Assembly (NCBI RefSeq): GCF_002259795.1
Contig: NZ_MWXA01000008.1
Location: forward strand, 168,739-232,738
Source of the DNA: Bifidobacterium aquikefiri
GTDB lineage: Bacteria > Actinomycetota > Actinomycetes > Actinomycetales > Bifidobacteriaceae
Reading direction: 5' to 3'
DNA: 64,000 nt
Part shown: piece by piece, positions 1-8,199 of the stretch
How the letters are laid out: every line of letters begins with the position of its first letter
How positions within the stretch are numbered: the first letter of the stretch is position 1
Notes under the pieces: generated by a model
Database searches by the model: none
What the model saw: only the letters and a program-made list of their open reading frames with translations
What the model was told of the DNA's origin: nothing
Translations under genes and position numbers: made by a program

Positions 1-1
1 C

Positions 2-577
2 TCCAATACCTACTTCCCATGGCTCACGATAGGAATGATATCCGTCGCCGCGGCACTCTCGCTGGCACTATACCTGTGGTCCATATTCGCCAAAATTCAA
101 CAGAGCAGTCTCGGAAGTCTCGGTTCACTCATGGGCATTCGTGTTTCCAACCCTGTCAACATCGGAACCTTCTTCGCTCTGCTCATAGGCTGCATAGGCA
201 TGTTCATCACTGTCGCCTTTTCAACTTGGGTTGGCTTGAAGGTCCTCAAGGAACAATCAATCTTTGCTGATGTGCTGAATCGATACGCGGGCCTATTCGT
301 CCCGATAACTGCCATGTTGTTGCTTGCTGGGCTGTTCTCGCTCATGCAGCTCGCAGTCGTGGGATTATTCTTCATAGTCATTGCATCGCTAACAGTTCAA
401 CTATCGACCTCATACATCATTTTCACCGCGGCAAACAACCTGAGCATCGATAATTTCTATGCCAAGCTGTTGGCAATATTCATCAGCCAGATCATTCTCG
501 GTACCATCACCGTCATGCTCTTCACCATTCTCGGGGCAACCGCACTGGGCAGCGTTATCAGCGCATTCATGTCATGA
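2..577 (+). CDS. Polytopic membrane protein, 3' part (start lies before the window)
   Basis: The reading frame is open to the left edge and ends with TGA at 577, so only about 191 C-terminal residues are visible; the ATG at 35 is internal. The protein is very hydrophobic, with about five probable membrane spans (a segment near 35-80, then near 140-230, 290-350, 350-420 and 460-560). No catalytic motif is visible and I do not recognise the family. It stops 65 bp before a gene in the same orientation that encodes another membrane-anchored protein, so the two may be co-transcribed. Function unknown; a role in the envelope is only an inference from topology. Confidence 0.7.
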   Translation, partial: SNTYFPWLTIGMISVAAALSLALYLWSIFAKIQQSSLGSLGSLMGIRVSNPVNIGTFFALLIGCIGMFITVAFSTWVGLKVLKEQSIFADVLNRYAGLFVPITAMLLLAGLFSLMQLAVVGLFFIVIASLTVQLSTSYIIFTAANNLSIDNFYAKLLAIFISQIILGTITVMLFTILGATALGSVISAFMS

Positions 578-642
578 ATGTCAATGCTGAACGCCGTAGA
601 TCAAACTTCTCATCCCTTTCGTAGTCGCCTAAGGAAACATTC

Positions 643-2147
643 ATGGAACCAGACAAATATGCTCGGCTTTTCGAACACATCATCGGCAGAAAGCTCACAC
701 CCTCGGAGTTCTTGAAGGCACGAGCAGCAGGTTTTGACCCCAAAGGCATCAAATCCATTGCAAAGATAGAAACTTCGTCCGCGGGCAATCTGGCATTCAG
801 CTCCGATGGAGACGAACCGACCGTGCCCATGGCTGCAAATACAGAGCATTCGTTGCTTCCCGCATCTGCTCATGAGGGAAGTGGAAGCCTTGATAAGTCA
901 ACACAACAGTTCGCGCCAGCCGCACTGACCCCAATCATTGACGAGCCAGTCCCTTCTGTCACTGCCACGGCACAGGACTCCGCACAAAAGTCGCAGGCGA
1001 GGTCGAAGGGCAGGCTCATAGCGATTATCGCTGGCGTCTGCGCGATCTGCACGATTGCCATCGCAGCATTCTTTACTACCAACGTAACCGATACATCGAT
1101 CTATCCAGCAAGATCACCATGACCTTCAGCGGCTATGACACATACGGATATGCCAATTACAACAGTTCCGAAGTATACGAGTATTTGGGTCACGAACTTG
1201 CGGTAAAAGCGGGTCTCGATGCATACGATGTCAACCTGCGCATGAACGGCATGGGTGCAGCCGAAGATCAAACCGACCCGAAGTACAAGCAGGTTGCGTC
1301 ATGGCTTGCCTCGGTAAGAATAACCCAGGACAAATATGCTCACTTATCGAACGGGAATGTGGTGACCATCACCGTTTCCGCGCCGAAAGGCACTCCAGTA
1401 AGGTCCTTCAAGAAAAAATTCACGGTCGAGAATCTCAAAAAGGTTCAAACCGTTGAGACAGAGGAACTGGTCAAGAATGAGATTACTTTTACCGGAATGA
1501 ATGGCAGCGGAGTCGCCAATGTAGGCAATGAAGGATTATCCATCGATGAAGGCGACACCTATGGTCTTTCCAATGGCGACACCGTTACCGTCACGCTCAG
1601 CCAGGACTATATTGATAGCCTACTGGAACAAGGCAAGGCACCTTCCGAAGAGTCATTCACCGTGAAAGTATCAGGCTTGAAGAATTTTTCTGATATCGGC
1701 AAGATGGACACGCTTCTCGAAATGATTGCAAAACTGCCAGCACAGACATATGAGGACAATCCAGCAGATGAATATGAATCCTATGGCGAGCGATACACCA
1801 TTGAAAGCGGCAAGACCTACGTGCGGTCAGGGTCCGATTCATATTCATACTATGGTGAAGATGACGTTCACAATGACATGACCATCAGTCTGGTAACGGC
1901 TTATAAAATCACCAGAACCACCACGTGGGTGGAAGATACATACTCCAACAAGGCAGGCGATGTCGAAACCGAAGTCATGTACACCTATTTCGGATATCAG
2001 AACGTCAACGTTTACAACGGCTCGTTGATACTTTCCGACTTGTACTCTATGCAAGACAACTCTGACAACTACGACATGGATGCCGTCTACGCGGAGCTTG
2101 AAATGGACGGATATGTAGAATACGCATCGACACAGCCATCCACGTAA
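643..2147 (+). pseudogene. Membrane-anchored extracellular-domain protein split by a -1 frame change (643-1122 and 1119-2147)
   Basis: The first half (643-1122, RBS AAGGA) has a 110-residue acidic, low-complexity cytosolic part and one membrane span (LIAIIAGVCAICTIAIAAFF), then runs off into a short tail. The second half (1119-2147, 342 residues) has no start signal or signal peptide of its own and reads like an extracellular beta-rich domain. The frame of the second half is open upstream of its ATG and encodes IDLSSKITMTFSGYD, which fits naturally after the membrane span, so the original junction lies near 1083-1098. One lost base explains this. However, stop and start overlap as ATGA, so coupled translation of two proteins, or a sequencing error, cannot be excluded. 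The domain ends in a Tyr-rich segment. Function unknown. Confidence 0.55.
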
Positions 2148-2403
2148 TGCCTGTGCAAGCGGCCTGCAATTACCCGTGCATCGCTTCTTGCAACAACGCT
2201 CAGGCAGCTTCGGTGTATTCACCATTTCAACATCCATCCACGATTCTCTCGACTGAAGCAACGTTCTCGTCGCAGCGACGTATGCGCCGCACCCCCACCT
2301 GAAGCACCATCATCCATCATGCCGTTCGGCAAGATTTGGTGCATTTCGATTCCAACAATACGATTGGATCACATGTCGGCTGCATCGCAGGGAGGAGAAC
2401 GCA

Positions 2404-3069
2404 ATGGTCTTCGATTTCAAGAGAGAATATAAGGACATCTACCGTCCTGGGACAACGCCGAGCATCATTGATGTTCCGCCCATGCGATTCATTATGGTCG
2501 ATGGCAAGGGTGACCCCAACACAAGCGAGGATTATCAAGCAGCGGTGGAGCTGCTCTACGGGCTCTCATACACCATCAAGATGAGCAAGAAAGGCCCGTA
2601 CCTTCCCGATGGCTATTTCGATTACGTGGTACCGCCGCTCGAAGGACTATGGAGCCTTGACGATGGCGGCGAGTTCCGGGGCAATGGTGCGATGATTACA
2701 GACAAGAGCAAGTTCCTTTGGACGGCCATGATACGTCAACCGGATTTCGTCACGCAGAAAGTCTTCGCCTGGGCCAAGGATACGCTTGCCAAGAAGAAAC
2801 CCGACCTCGACCTGTCAAAGGCGAGACTCGCCGACCTTGCTGAAGGTCTGTGCGGCCAGGTCATGCACATCGGTGTATACGATGACGAGCCTGCGACCCT
2901 GACGCTATTGGAGAAGTTCATCAGCGACAACGGATACAAGACGGAAATGACGGACATTCGCAGACACCACGAAATCTACCTTGGCGACCCACGCAGAACT
3001 GCACCGGAAAAGCTCAGGACGATCATCCGCCACCCGATAATAAAACTCATCGAAAGTGAGCAGCTCTGA
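2404..3069 (+). CDS. GyrI-like small-molecule-binding domain protein
   Basis: A 221-residue soluble protein of the GyrI-like (SRPBCC-type, COG4832) family, which binds small hydrophobic ligands and often serves as the sensor half of multidrug regulators. The typical opening is present: a stretch with PPMRFIMVDGKGDPN near residues 25-40, then a YGLSYTIKM helix, and a C-terminal R-R-T-A-P-E-K-L-R-T signature near residue 200. There is no DNA-binding domain, so this is a free-standing member. The start at 2404 is supported by GGGAGGAGAACGCA upstream. It is monocistronic, with 256 bp before and 326 bp after. Ligand unknown. Confidence 0.8.
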   Translation: MVFDFKREYKDIYRPGTTPSIIDVPPMRFIMVDGKGDPNTSEDYQAAVELLYGLSYTIKMSKKGPYLPDGYFDYVVPPLEGLWSLDDGGEFRGNGAMITDKSKFLWTAMIRQPDFVTQKVFAWAKDTLAKKKPDLDLSKARLADLAEGLCGQVMHIGVYDDEPATLTLLEKFISDNGYKTEMTDIRRHHEIYLGDPRRTAPEKLRTIIRHPIIKLIESEQL

Positions 3070-3395
3070 TCCTCCGGTCCCGCACACTGAGACAGCCCTT
3101 CTCACACTACAAGACTGACCAACTACCGAGCAATAGGTTGCGTTTCCGAAGTCGTTTCGCAGACACGTCGTACTTTGAAAGTCGGTTTTTCACGGAATTG
3201 GCCGGAAAAGTGGCTCGAAACTACATAATCCTTCACGGGCAAAAGCGCTCAGACGCAAAACTAGGCTGTCGGCATGCCTCCTTGACAATCGTTCTCAGGC
3301 AACAGAGAATTGCTGCAGACTGCACGCTCAGCAAGCGCTATCCGTTCAACACCATGACATGCTCGTGATGCTGTGTATTACACGAAAGGTCAGCA
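3070..3395. other. Intergenic region with a degenerate copy of an intergenic repeat
   Basis: No convincing gene. Around 3131-3205 there is a weak version of the repeat found at 5129 and 26827 (GGTTGCGTTTCC...AAGTCG, then TTTGAAAGTCGGTTTTT). This could terminate the upstream gene. The end of the region (3380-3395) carries GAAAGG, the ribosome binding site of the lactate dehydrogenase gene. Promoter boxes could not be assigned with confidence. Confidence 0.4.
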
Positions 3396-5114
3396 ATGAC
3401 GGAGCCGGAACAGACATCGAAGAATTCCAATGAAGTGATCGACGCGTTCAAGAAGATTGTGGGAGCGAAATTCGTACTGACATCCTCACGCAAGACCACT
3501 CCCTTTTCAAAGGGCTACCGCTTCGGCGGAGGTCCGGTATTCGCCGTCGTCCGCCCAGCAACCCTGGTCGAAATGTGGAAGACGCTGCAGGTATGCGTGG
3601 ATAACGATCTCATCGTGATCTGCCAGGCATCGAACACTGGGCTGACGGGCGGATCGGGGCCTTCACCAGATCAGCGATATGACCGTCCTGTCGTTATCAT
3701 CTCGACCCATCGCATCAGCCAGGTATTCCTCATCAACGATGCCCGCGAAGCCATTTCACTCGCCGGAACTCCATTGACGCATCTGACGGATGTGCTCGCA
3801 CAGGCACACCGAGAGACGCACTCCGTGATCGGTTCGACATCGATCGGCGCTTCGGTCATTGGCGGAATATCGAACAACTCTGGCGGCAGCCAGATTCGCA
3901 AAGGCCCGGCATTCACCCGCGAGGCCATATATGCGCGCGTGAATGAGCATGGCAAGGTCGAACTTGTCAATCATCTTGGCATCGCACTCGGGGACGACCC
4001 CGAGGCAGCGCTTGACCGCCTGCAGCATGGCAATTGGAAGACCGACGATGTCACCGCTCCCCCAGCGGATTCTCACGAGACCGAATATGCCAAGCATCTT
4101 CGTGACATCGTGCCTTCCCCCGCCCGCTACAACGCGAACCCGGATTATCTGTATGAGGCATCAGGCTCAGCCGGAAAGCTGATGGTGTTCGCCGTACGCA
4201 CGCGCACCTTCCCACTTGAGGTGAATCCGACCATGTTCTACATCGGTGTCAACGACCCTCATGAACTTGAAGAGATTCGCCGAATGTTCCTCGAATCCGA
4301 CATGGAGCTTCCCATCTCGGGTGAATACATGGGTCGTCTGGCATTCGACATGGCAGAGAAATATGGCAAGGATACCTTCATATTCTTGAATTTCCTCAGC
4401 CCCAAGGTTCAGACCTTCATGTTCACCTTCAAGACATGGGTGAATGGCATATTCGCCAAGCTTCCCGGCTTCGGTCCGACCTTTGCCGACACCGTGTCGC
4501 AGGCGTTTTTCAGCATATTCCCCAACCAGTTGCCCAAGCGGATGATGCAATACCGTAACCGCTTCGAGCATCATCTGCTGCTGACGGTGAGTGCCGGGCA
4601 GAAGGAGCAGAGCGAGCAGATGCTCAAGGACTTCTTCGCCAAGCCCGAGCACGGTGGTGACTTCTTCATATGTAGCCCCGAGGAGGCAAAGAGCGCCAAC
4701 CTCAATCGTTTTGGTGCAGCAAGCGCCGCAACTCGCTTCGCAGAACTGAAACGCCGTCACATTGCCGGCCTTATCCCCATCGATGTTGCGCTGCGGCGGG
4801 ATGACTGGGACTGGCTTGAAGTGTTGCCAAAGGAGATTGAAGGCCAGCTCGTGGCAAAGGCGTATTACGGTCACTTCTTCTGCCACGTCATGCATCAGGA
4901 TTACGTCGCCAAGCAAGGAGTCGACGCCAAGAAGCTTCACGATCAGATTCAACAGCTGCTCGAGGAACGAGGTGCGAAGCTTCCCGCCGAACATAACTAC
5001 GGCCGCCTCTACCATCTGCCACCCGAAATGGAACAGCATTTCAAGGAGCTCGATCCAACCAACACCTTCAACGCAGGCTTAGGCGGCACCTCCACCAGCA
5101 AGGACTGGGCATAA
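3396..5114 (+). CDS. dld: Quinone-dependent D-lactate dehydrogenase (FAD, respiratory type)
   Basis: A 572-residue peripheral-membrane flavoprotein of the Dld family, which oxidises D-lactate to pyruvate and passes electrons to quinone. The N-terminal PCMH-type FAD-binding domain shows CQASNTGLTGGSGP near residues 75-90 and GASVIGGISNNSGGSQI near residue 155. The C-terminal half carries the Dld membrane-binding and substrate domains, with TFNAGLGGTS at the very end. Length matches the family. The start is supported by GAAAGGTCAGCA. It stands alone, followed by an inverted repeat that can act as terminator. In a fermentative actinobacterium that makes mainly L-lactate, the role may be lactate uptake or oxygen-dependent redox balance; that is inference. 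Confidence 0.93.
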   Translation: MTEPEQTSKNSNEVIDAFKKIVGAKFVLTSSRKTTPFSKGYRFGGGPVFAVVRPATLVEMWKTLQVCVDNDLIVICQASNTGLTGGSGPSPDQRYDRPVVIISTHRISQVFLINDAREAISLAGTPLTHLTDVLAQAHRETHSVIGSTSIGASVIGGISNNSGGSQIRKGPAFTREAIYARVNEHGKVELVNHLGIALGDDPEAALDRLQHGNWKTDDVTAPPADSHETEYAKHLRDIVPSPARYNANPDYLYEASGSAGKLMVFAVRTRTFPLEVNPTMFYIGVNDPHELEEIRRMFLESDMELPISGEYMGRLAFDMAEKYGKDTFIFLNFLSPKVQTFMFTFKTWVNGIFAKLPGFGPTFADTVSQAFFSIFPNQLPKRMMQYRNRFEHHLLLTVSAGQKEQSEQMLKDFFAKPEHGGDFFICSPEEAKSANLNRFGAASAATRFAELKRRHIAGLIPIDVALRRDDWDWLEVLPKEIEGQLVAKAYYGHFFCHVMHQDYVAKQGVDAKKLHDQIQQLLEERGAKLPAEHNYGRLYHLPPEMEQHFKELDPTNTFNAGLGGTSTSKDWA

Positions 5115-5128
5115 CTGAAGTGAACAGG

Positions 5129-5190
5129 TTGTGCTTTGCAAGTCGTTTTTTCAGAGTTTTAGGTCATAAAGCGACTCGCAAAGCGCAACG
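5129..5190. terminator. Intergenic inverted repeat, likely bidirectional terminator
   Basis: Arms of 18 nt (5129-5146 and 5173-5190; GTTGTGCTTTGCAAGTCG against the complement of CGACTCGCAAAGCGCAAC) pair with two mismatches around a 26-nt loop that starts with a T-run. It sits between the convergent dld and VOC genes. The arm sequence recurs at 26827-26920, so this is a dispersed repeat as well as a probable terminator. Confidence 0.65.
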
Positions 5191-5250
5191 TACGCTCATC
5201 CTCCTGAATCTTCAATTCGAATGCGCCAAGGAACCCACCGACGCGAATAT

Positions 5251-5754
5251 TCACTCACCGAGATAGGCGCGGTGCAACGTGGCGATGTCCAGCTTGCTCA
5301 TCTTCATGAATGTCTCCATCACGCGTTTGGTGGCATCACTGTGTGGATCGTCAATCCAAAGAGGCAGCTCAGTGGGTGCAATCTGCCAGGAAAGGCCATA
5401 TTTGTCTTTGAGCCATCCGCACACCTGCGCTGACTTGTCTCCGCCTTCGCTGAGTCGATCCCAATAGTAATCAATATCCTCTTGGCTGTCGCAGTTGACC
5501 ACGATTGAGATCGCTTCGCTGAACTTGAACTCTGGGCCGCCATTCAAGGCGATAAAGTTCATCCCGTTGAGACTGAACTCGACCGTCATGACGGAATAAG
5601 GCGGCTTGCCATGAATCTCCTGACCAGCGGTTGTGTAGTACTGAGTTCTTGTGACTTCAGAATCCTTGAAAATCGAAGTGTAATATTGCACCGCTTCTTC
5701 GGCTTGACCATCAAACCACAGACATGTTTGCATCTTTGCAATCTTGCCAGTCAT
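5251..5754 (-). CDS. VOC-superfamily protein, PhnB/3-demethylubiquinone methyltransferase-like
   Basis: A 167-residue protein of the vicinal-oxygen-chelate fold, PhnB-like branch (Pfam 3-dmu-9_3-mt). The characteristic start is visible: a QTCLWFDGQAEEAVQYYTSI stretch after a short lead, then FSLNGMNFIALNGGP near residue 80, a GWLKDKYGLSWQI segment near residue 120, and a DATKRVMETFMKMSKLDI tail. Most members of this branch have no proven enzyme activity despite the annotation inherited from ubiquinone methyltransferases. Convergent with dld and monocistronic. The start codon is the ATG at 5754, with AAGGGGTACCT just upstream. Confidence 0.88.
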   Translation of the reverse strand: MTGKIAKMQTCLWFDGQAEEAVQYYTSIFKDSEVTRTQYYTTAGQEIHGKPPYSVMTVEFSLNGMNFIALNGGPEFKFSEAISIVVNCDSQEDIDYYWDRLSEGGDKSAQVCGWLKDKYGLSWQIAPTELPLWIDDPHSDATKRVMETFMKMSKLDIATLHRAYLGE

Positions 5755-5931
5755 AGGTACCCCTTATGAATCGCTTGCGCTATGCAAGCACCACATGGAT
5801 TTATCAATTACATACTCGCTGTGAACTCGACATCGTTCACTCCCCCATAGCAGATACTCAGCGATCACCATCGCGTATCAACCATGATATCGGAACGTGG
5901 TTCACTTTTACATCCTGCGGCAGAATATGCC

Positions 5932-6669
5932 CTATACAATCCGTCTGTCTGCCGCCCAACGGGCAAGCTCGTTGCGATTGGAAAGCTGCAATTTTCGCAG
6001 CACCTTGGACACATGAGTTTCCACGGTTTTCACGGAAATGAACAATTCCGCAGCCGTTTCCTTATAGGTATATCCTCGCGCGATGAGCCGCATGACTTCC
6101 TGCTCCCTGGCAGAGAGCGAGTCGAGCTCGTTATCGTCGTCAATCTTCTTCGAGCTGCCTTGCATGGTCTGAAATGTCGAGAGCACGAAACCAGCGAGTT
6201 TTGGCGAAAACACTGCATATCCCTCATGGACCTGTCGGATGGCCGAAACCAGCTCTTTCCCTGATACTGTTTTTGTCACATAGCCTTGGGCACCGGCGCG
6301 AATCACCGATCCAACATCCTGAGGCGAATCTGAAACCGATAGTGCGAGAAACACGGAATCGTGAGAAAGCGGTTGGGAGTTCGTAAGAATTTCCGCCCCA
6401 CCACCGCCCGCTCCACCGGGCACATGGACGTCAAGCAACACCACATCTGGCTTGCTTTCAGCAATCATTGCCACGGCACCTTCCACATCCGCTGCCTGTG
6501 CAACGATATCGAAGAAGGGCCGCAACGTCGATATGACACCAATTCTGAACATCTCGTGATCGTCCACCACCGCTACTCGGATGCGTCGTGCTTCCTTGCC
6601 GCCAATTGTGGAGACAACGTGTTCCACGAGGTCTTCGGCAGGACCTGCGTCGATTTCGTCCTCGTTCAA
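5932..6669 (-). CDS. LuxR/NarL-type response regulator
   Basis: A 245-residue regulator. The receiver domain starts near residue 31 with VAVVDDHEMFRIG (acidic pair D36/D37) and has the phospho-acceptor Asp80 in VVLLD. The C-terminal LuxR helix-turn-helix lies near residues 178-240 (LSAREQEVMRLIARGYTYKETAAEL...VKTVETHVSKVLRKL). After Asp80 the usual MPG.DG turn is replaced by a glycine-rich stretch (VPGGAGGGGAE). The start is TTG inside the TGA of the kinase gene (TTGA overlap), directly after AAGGA, so translation is coupled to the kinase; the 30 residues before the receiver domain are unusual. Together they form a two-component system of the LiaRS/NarL type, probably for envelope stress. Confidence 0.9.
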   Translation of the reverse strand: MNEDEIDAGPAEDLVEHVVSTIGGKEARRIRVAVVDDHEMFRIGVISTLRPFFDIVAQAADVEGAVAMIAESKPDVVLLDVHVPGGAGGGGAEILTNSQPLSHDSVFLALSVSDSPQDVGSVIRAGAQGYVTKTVSGKELVSAIRQVHEGYAVFSPKLAGFVLSTFQTMQGSSKKIDDDNELDSLSAREQEVMRLIARGYTYKETAAELFISVKTVETHVSKVLRKLQLSNRNELARWAADRRIV

Positions 6670-8165
6670 TCCTTGGCCTCCCCATCTGATTTGAGCGGCA
6701 TGTTCATCCGCACCTCGCTACCCCAATGAGGCTTCGATACTATGGTCGCGCTGCCGCCCTTGCGCTGCAACCTGCCGACGATCGACTCACGTATGCCCAG
6801 CCTATCGAGAGGAATCGCATCCACATCGAATCCGTCGCCATGATCGCGGACAAACACCTCGATCGCATCGTCATGAACCTCGCAATAGACGGAAATCGGT
6901 TCGCCACCATGCGTCGCAGCATTGAGCAGGGCCTGACGCGTCGCATCGAGCAAGGCTTCGCTACGCTCGCAAGGGTGGGCATCTGCAACGGTCACCACCT
7001 CGATGGCCTTGCCCTGCTCCACTTCGATCTTGGCCGCTATGTCACGAATGCCCGAACTAACCGAACGTTCGGCAGGAATCCTGGTCTGATACAGCCAATC
7101 TCTCAGCGAGCGCTCCTGCGAGCGCGCCAAGGTCGCGACAGCGCTCGGCTCGTCCGCATGCAGCTGAATCAAGGCGAGCGTCTGCAGCACGCCATCGTGC
7201 AGATGGGCAGTCATGTCGGCACGTTCTTCCTCACGTTCCTTCAACGCATGTTCGGCACCAAGCTTGTCCATCATCGAATTCGCCCACGGAACCAAGGCAA
7301 CCGCGACTCCGGTAAGCAGCAGCAGAGCGATGAACACGACTTGAGCAGCCTGCATGAGCGCATAGGTACTGCATGCATATACCACCAATGCCAGGAATAG
7401 TAATGCTATTGCGATAAACAATCTGGTCATCATGCCGCTGCCGCGCGCGGCAGCGGCATGATGAGCGCCGGATACGCCGACATCGTCGCGATCGATCTGC
7501 AGCCAGGATAACGCCATGGCGCTGGCCGTGAGCAAGACCGGAACGATCACGTTCACAGGCAGCCCCCGTGCCGCGAGCAGCCATCCGAAGCTAAGCATCA
7601 CGATCGCTCCTGCACCAATGATGAGCGGCATTGACGTTCGAGCCGTCACATGCGGTGATTTCTCATCTGGCCTCACACCAGGCTGAGCTTCTTGCAAGGC
7701 ATCGGCAACATTGCCTTTGGCAAGCGGCGAGACGTGCAAGGCTGCGCCATCGGCTTGCGAGACGGTGGGATCGCCAGCGCGCACGCTTATGGTGAGGAGC
7801 ACATAGGCGACGATCCCAGCGCCAAAGCAGGGAATCATGGCGAGGGCGATCAGTCGTACCACCCATGTGCGCATGCCGAGATGCAGTGCCACACCTCGGC
7901 AGACGCCGCTGATGAGTCTTCCCCTTCGTGGTCTGAGCAGCGGATATCGAGCCGGAAGGAGCGCAGGATTGCCGGAAGGTCCGGCGGCGCGATGCGAACC
8001 GGCGGCGCCACGGTGCTCAACCGTGTCAGCCGGCGACTGCCAGTCCGTATTCTCTGTCCCCGTTGCGAAGTGCATGATGCCATTATTGCCTATCTGAGCG
8101 CTGCTTCGCATTCGTTCAGCAGGCTTACGGCGAAGAATCAGGGATAAATCAGGGTGTTCCCCCAC
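6666..8165 (-). CDS. PspC-domain sensor histidine kinase
   Basis: A kinase of up to 499 residues. An N-terminal PspC domain (LISGVCRGVALHLGMRTWVVRL near residue 85) is followed by several membrane spans to about residue 290. The dimerisation domain of the HisKA_3 type has the phospho-His in HLHDGVLQTLALIQ, and a C-terminal HATPase_c domain contains the N-box (ALLNAATHGG) and DHGDGF. The start is uncertain: GTG at 8165 leaves only 34 bp to the divergent PspC gene, and ATG at 8111 or 8075 would leave room for promoters. The gene overlaps the regulator start by 4 nt. PspC sensors respond to membrane damage in related systems; the signal here is inferred. Confidence 0.9.
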   Translation of the reverse strand: MGEHPDLSLILRRKPAERMRSSAQIGNNGIMHFATGTENTDWQSPADTVEHRGAAGSHRAAGPSGNPALLPARYPLLRPRRGRLISGVCRGVALHLGMRTWVVRLIALAMIPCFGAGIVAYVLLTISVRAGDPTVSQADGAALHVSPLAKGNVADALQEAQPGVRPDEKSPHVTARTSMPLIIGAGAIVMLSFGWLLAARGLPVNVIVPVLLTASAMALSWLQIDRDDVGVSGAHHAAAARGSGMMTRLFIAIALLFLALVVYACSTYALMQAAQVVFIALLLLTGVAVALVPWANSMMDKLGAEHALKEREEERADMTAHLHDGVLQTLALIQLHADEPSAVATLARSQERSLRDWLYQTRIPAERSVSSGIRDIAAKIEVEQGKAIEVVTVADAHPCERSEALLDATRQALLNAATHGGEPISVYCEVHDDAIEVFVRDHGDGFDVDAIPLDRLGIRESIVGRLQRKGGSATIVSKPHWGSEVRMNMPLKSDGEAKD

Positions 8166-8199
8166 ACCTGGAACGCGGGAAGACTGATGTAATGGTTAC

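Noticed and set aside
4167..5039. 290-codon minus-strand frame
   Set aside because: Antisense shadow of the D-lactate dehydrogenase gene.
6726..7400. 224-codon plus-strand frame
   Set aside because: Antisense shadow of the kinase gene.
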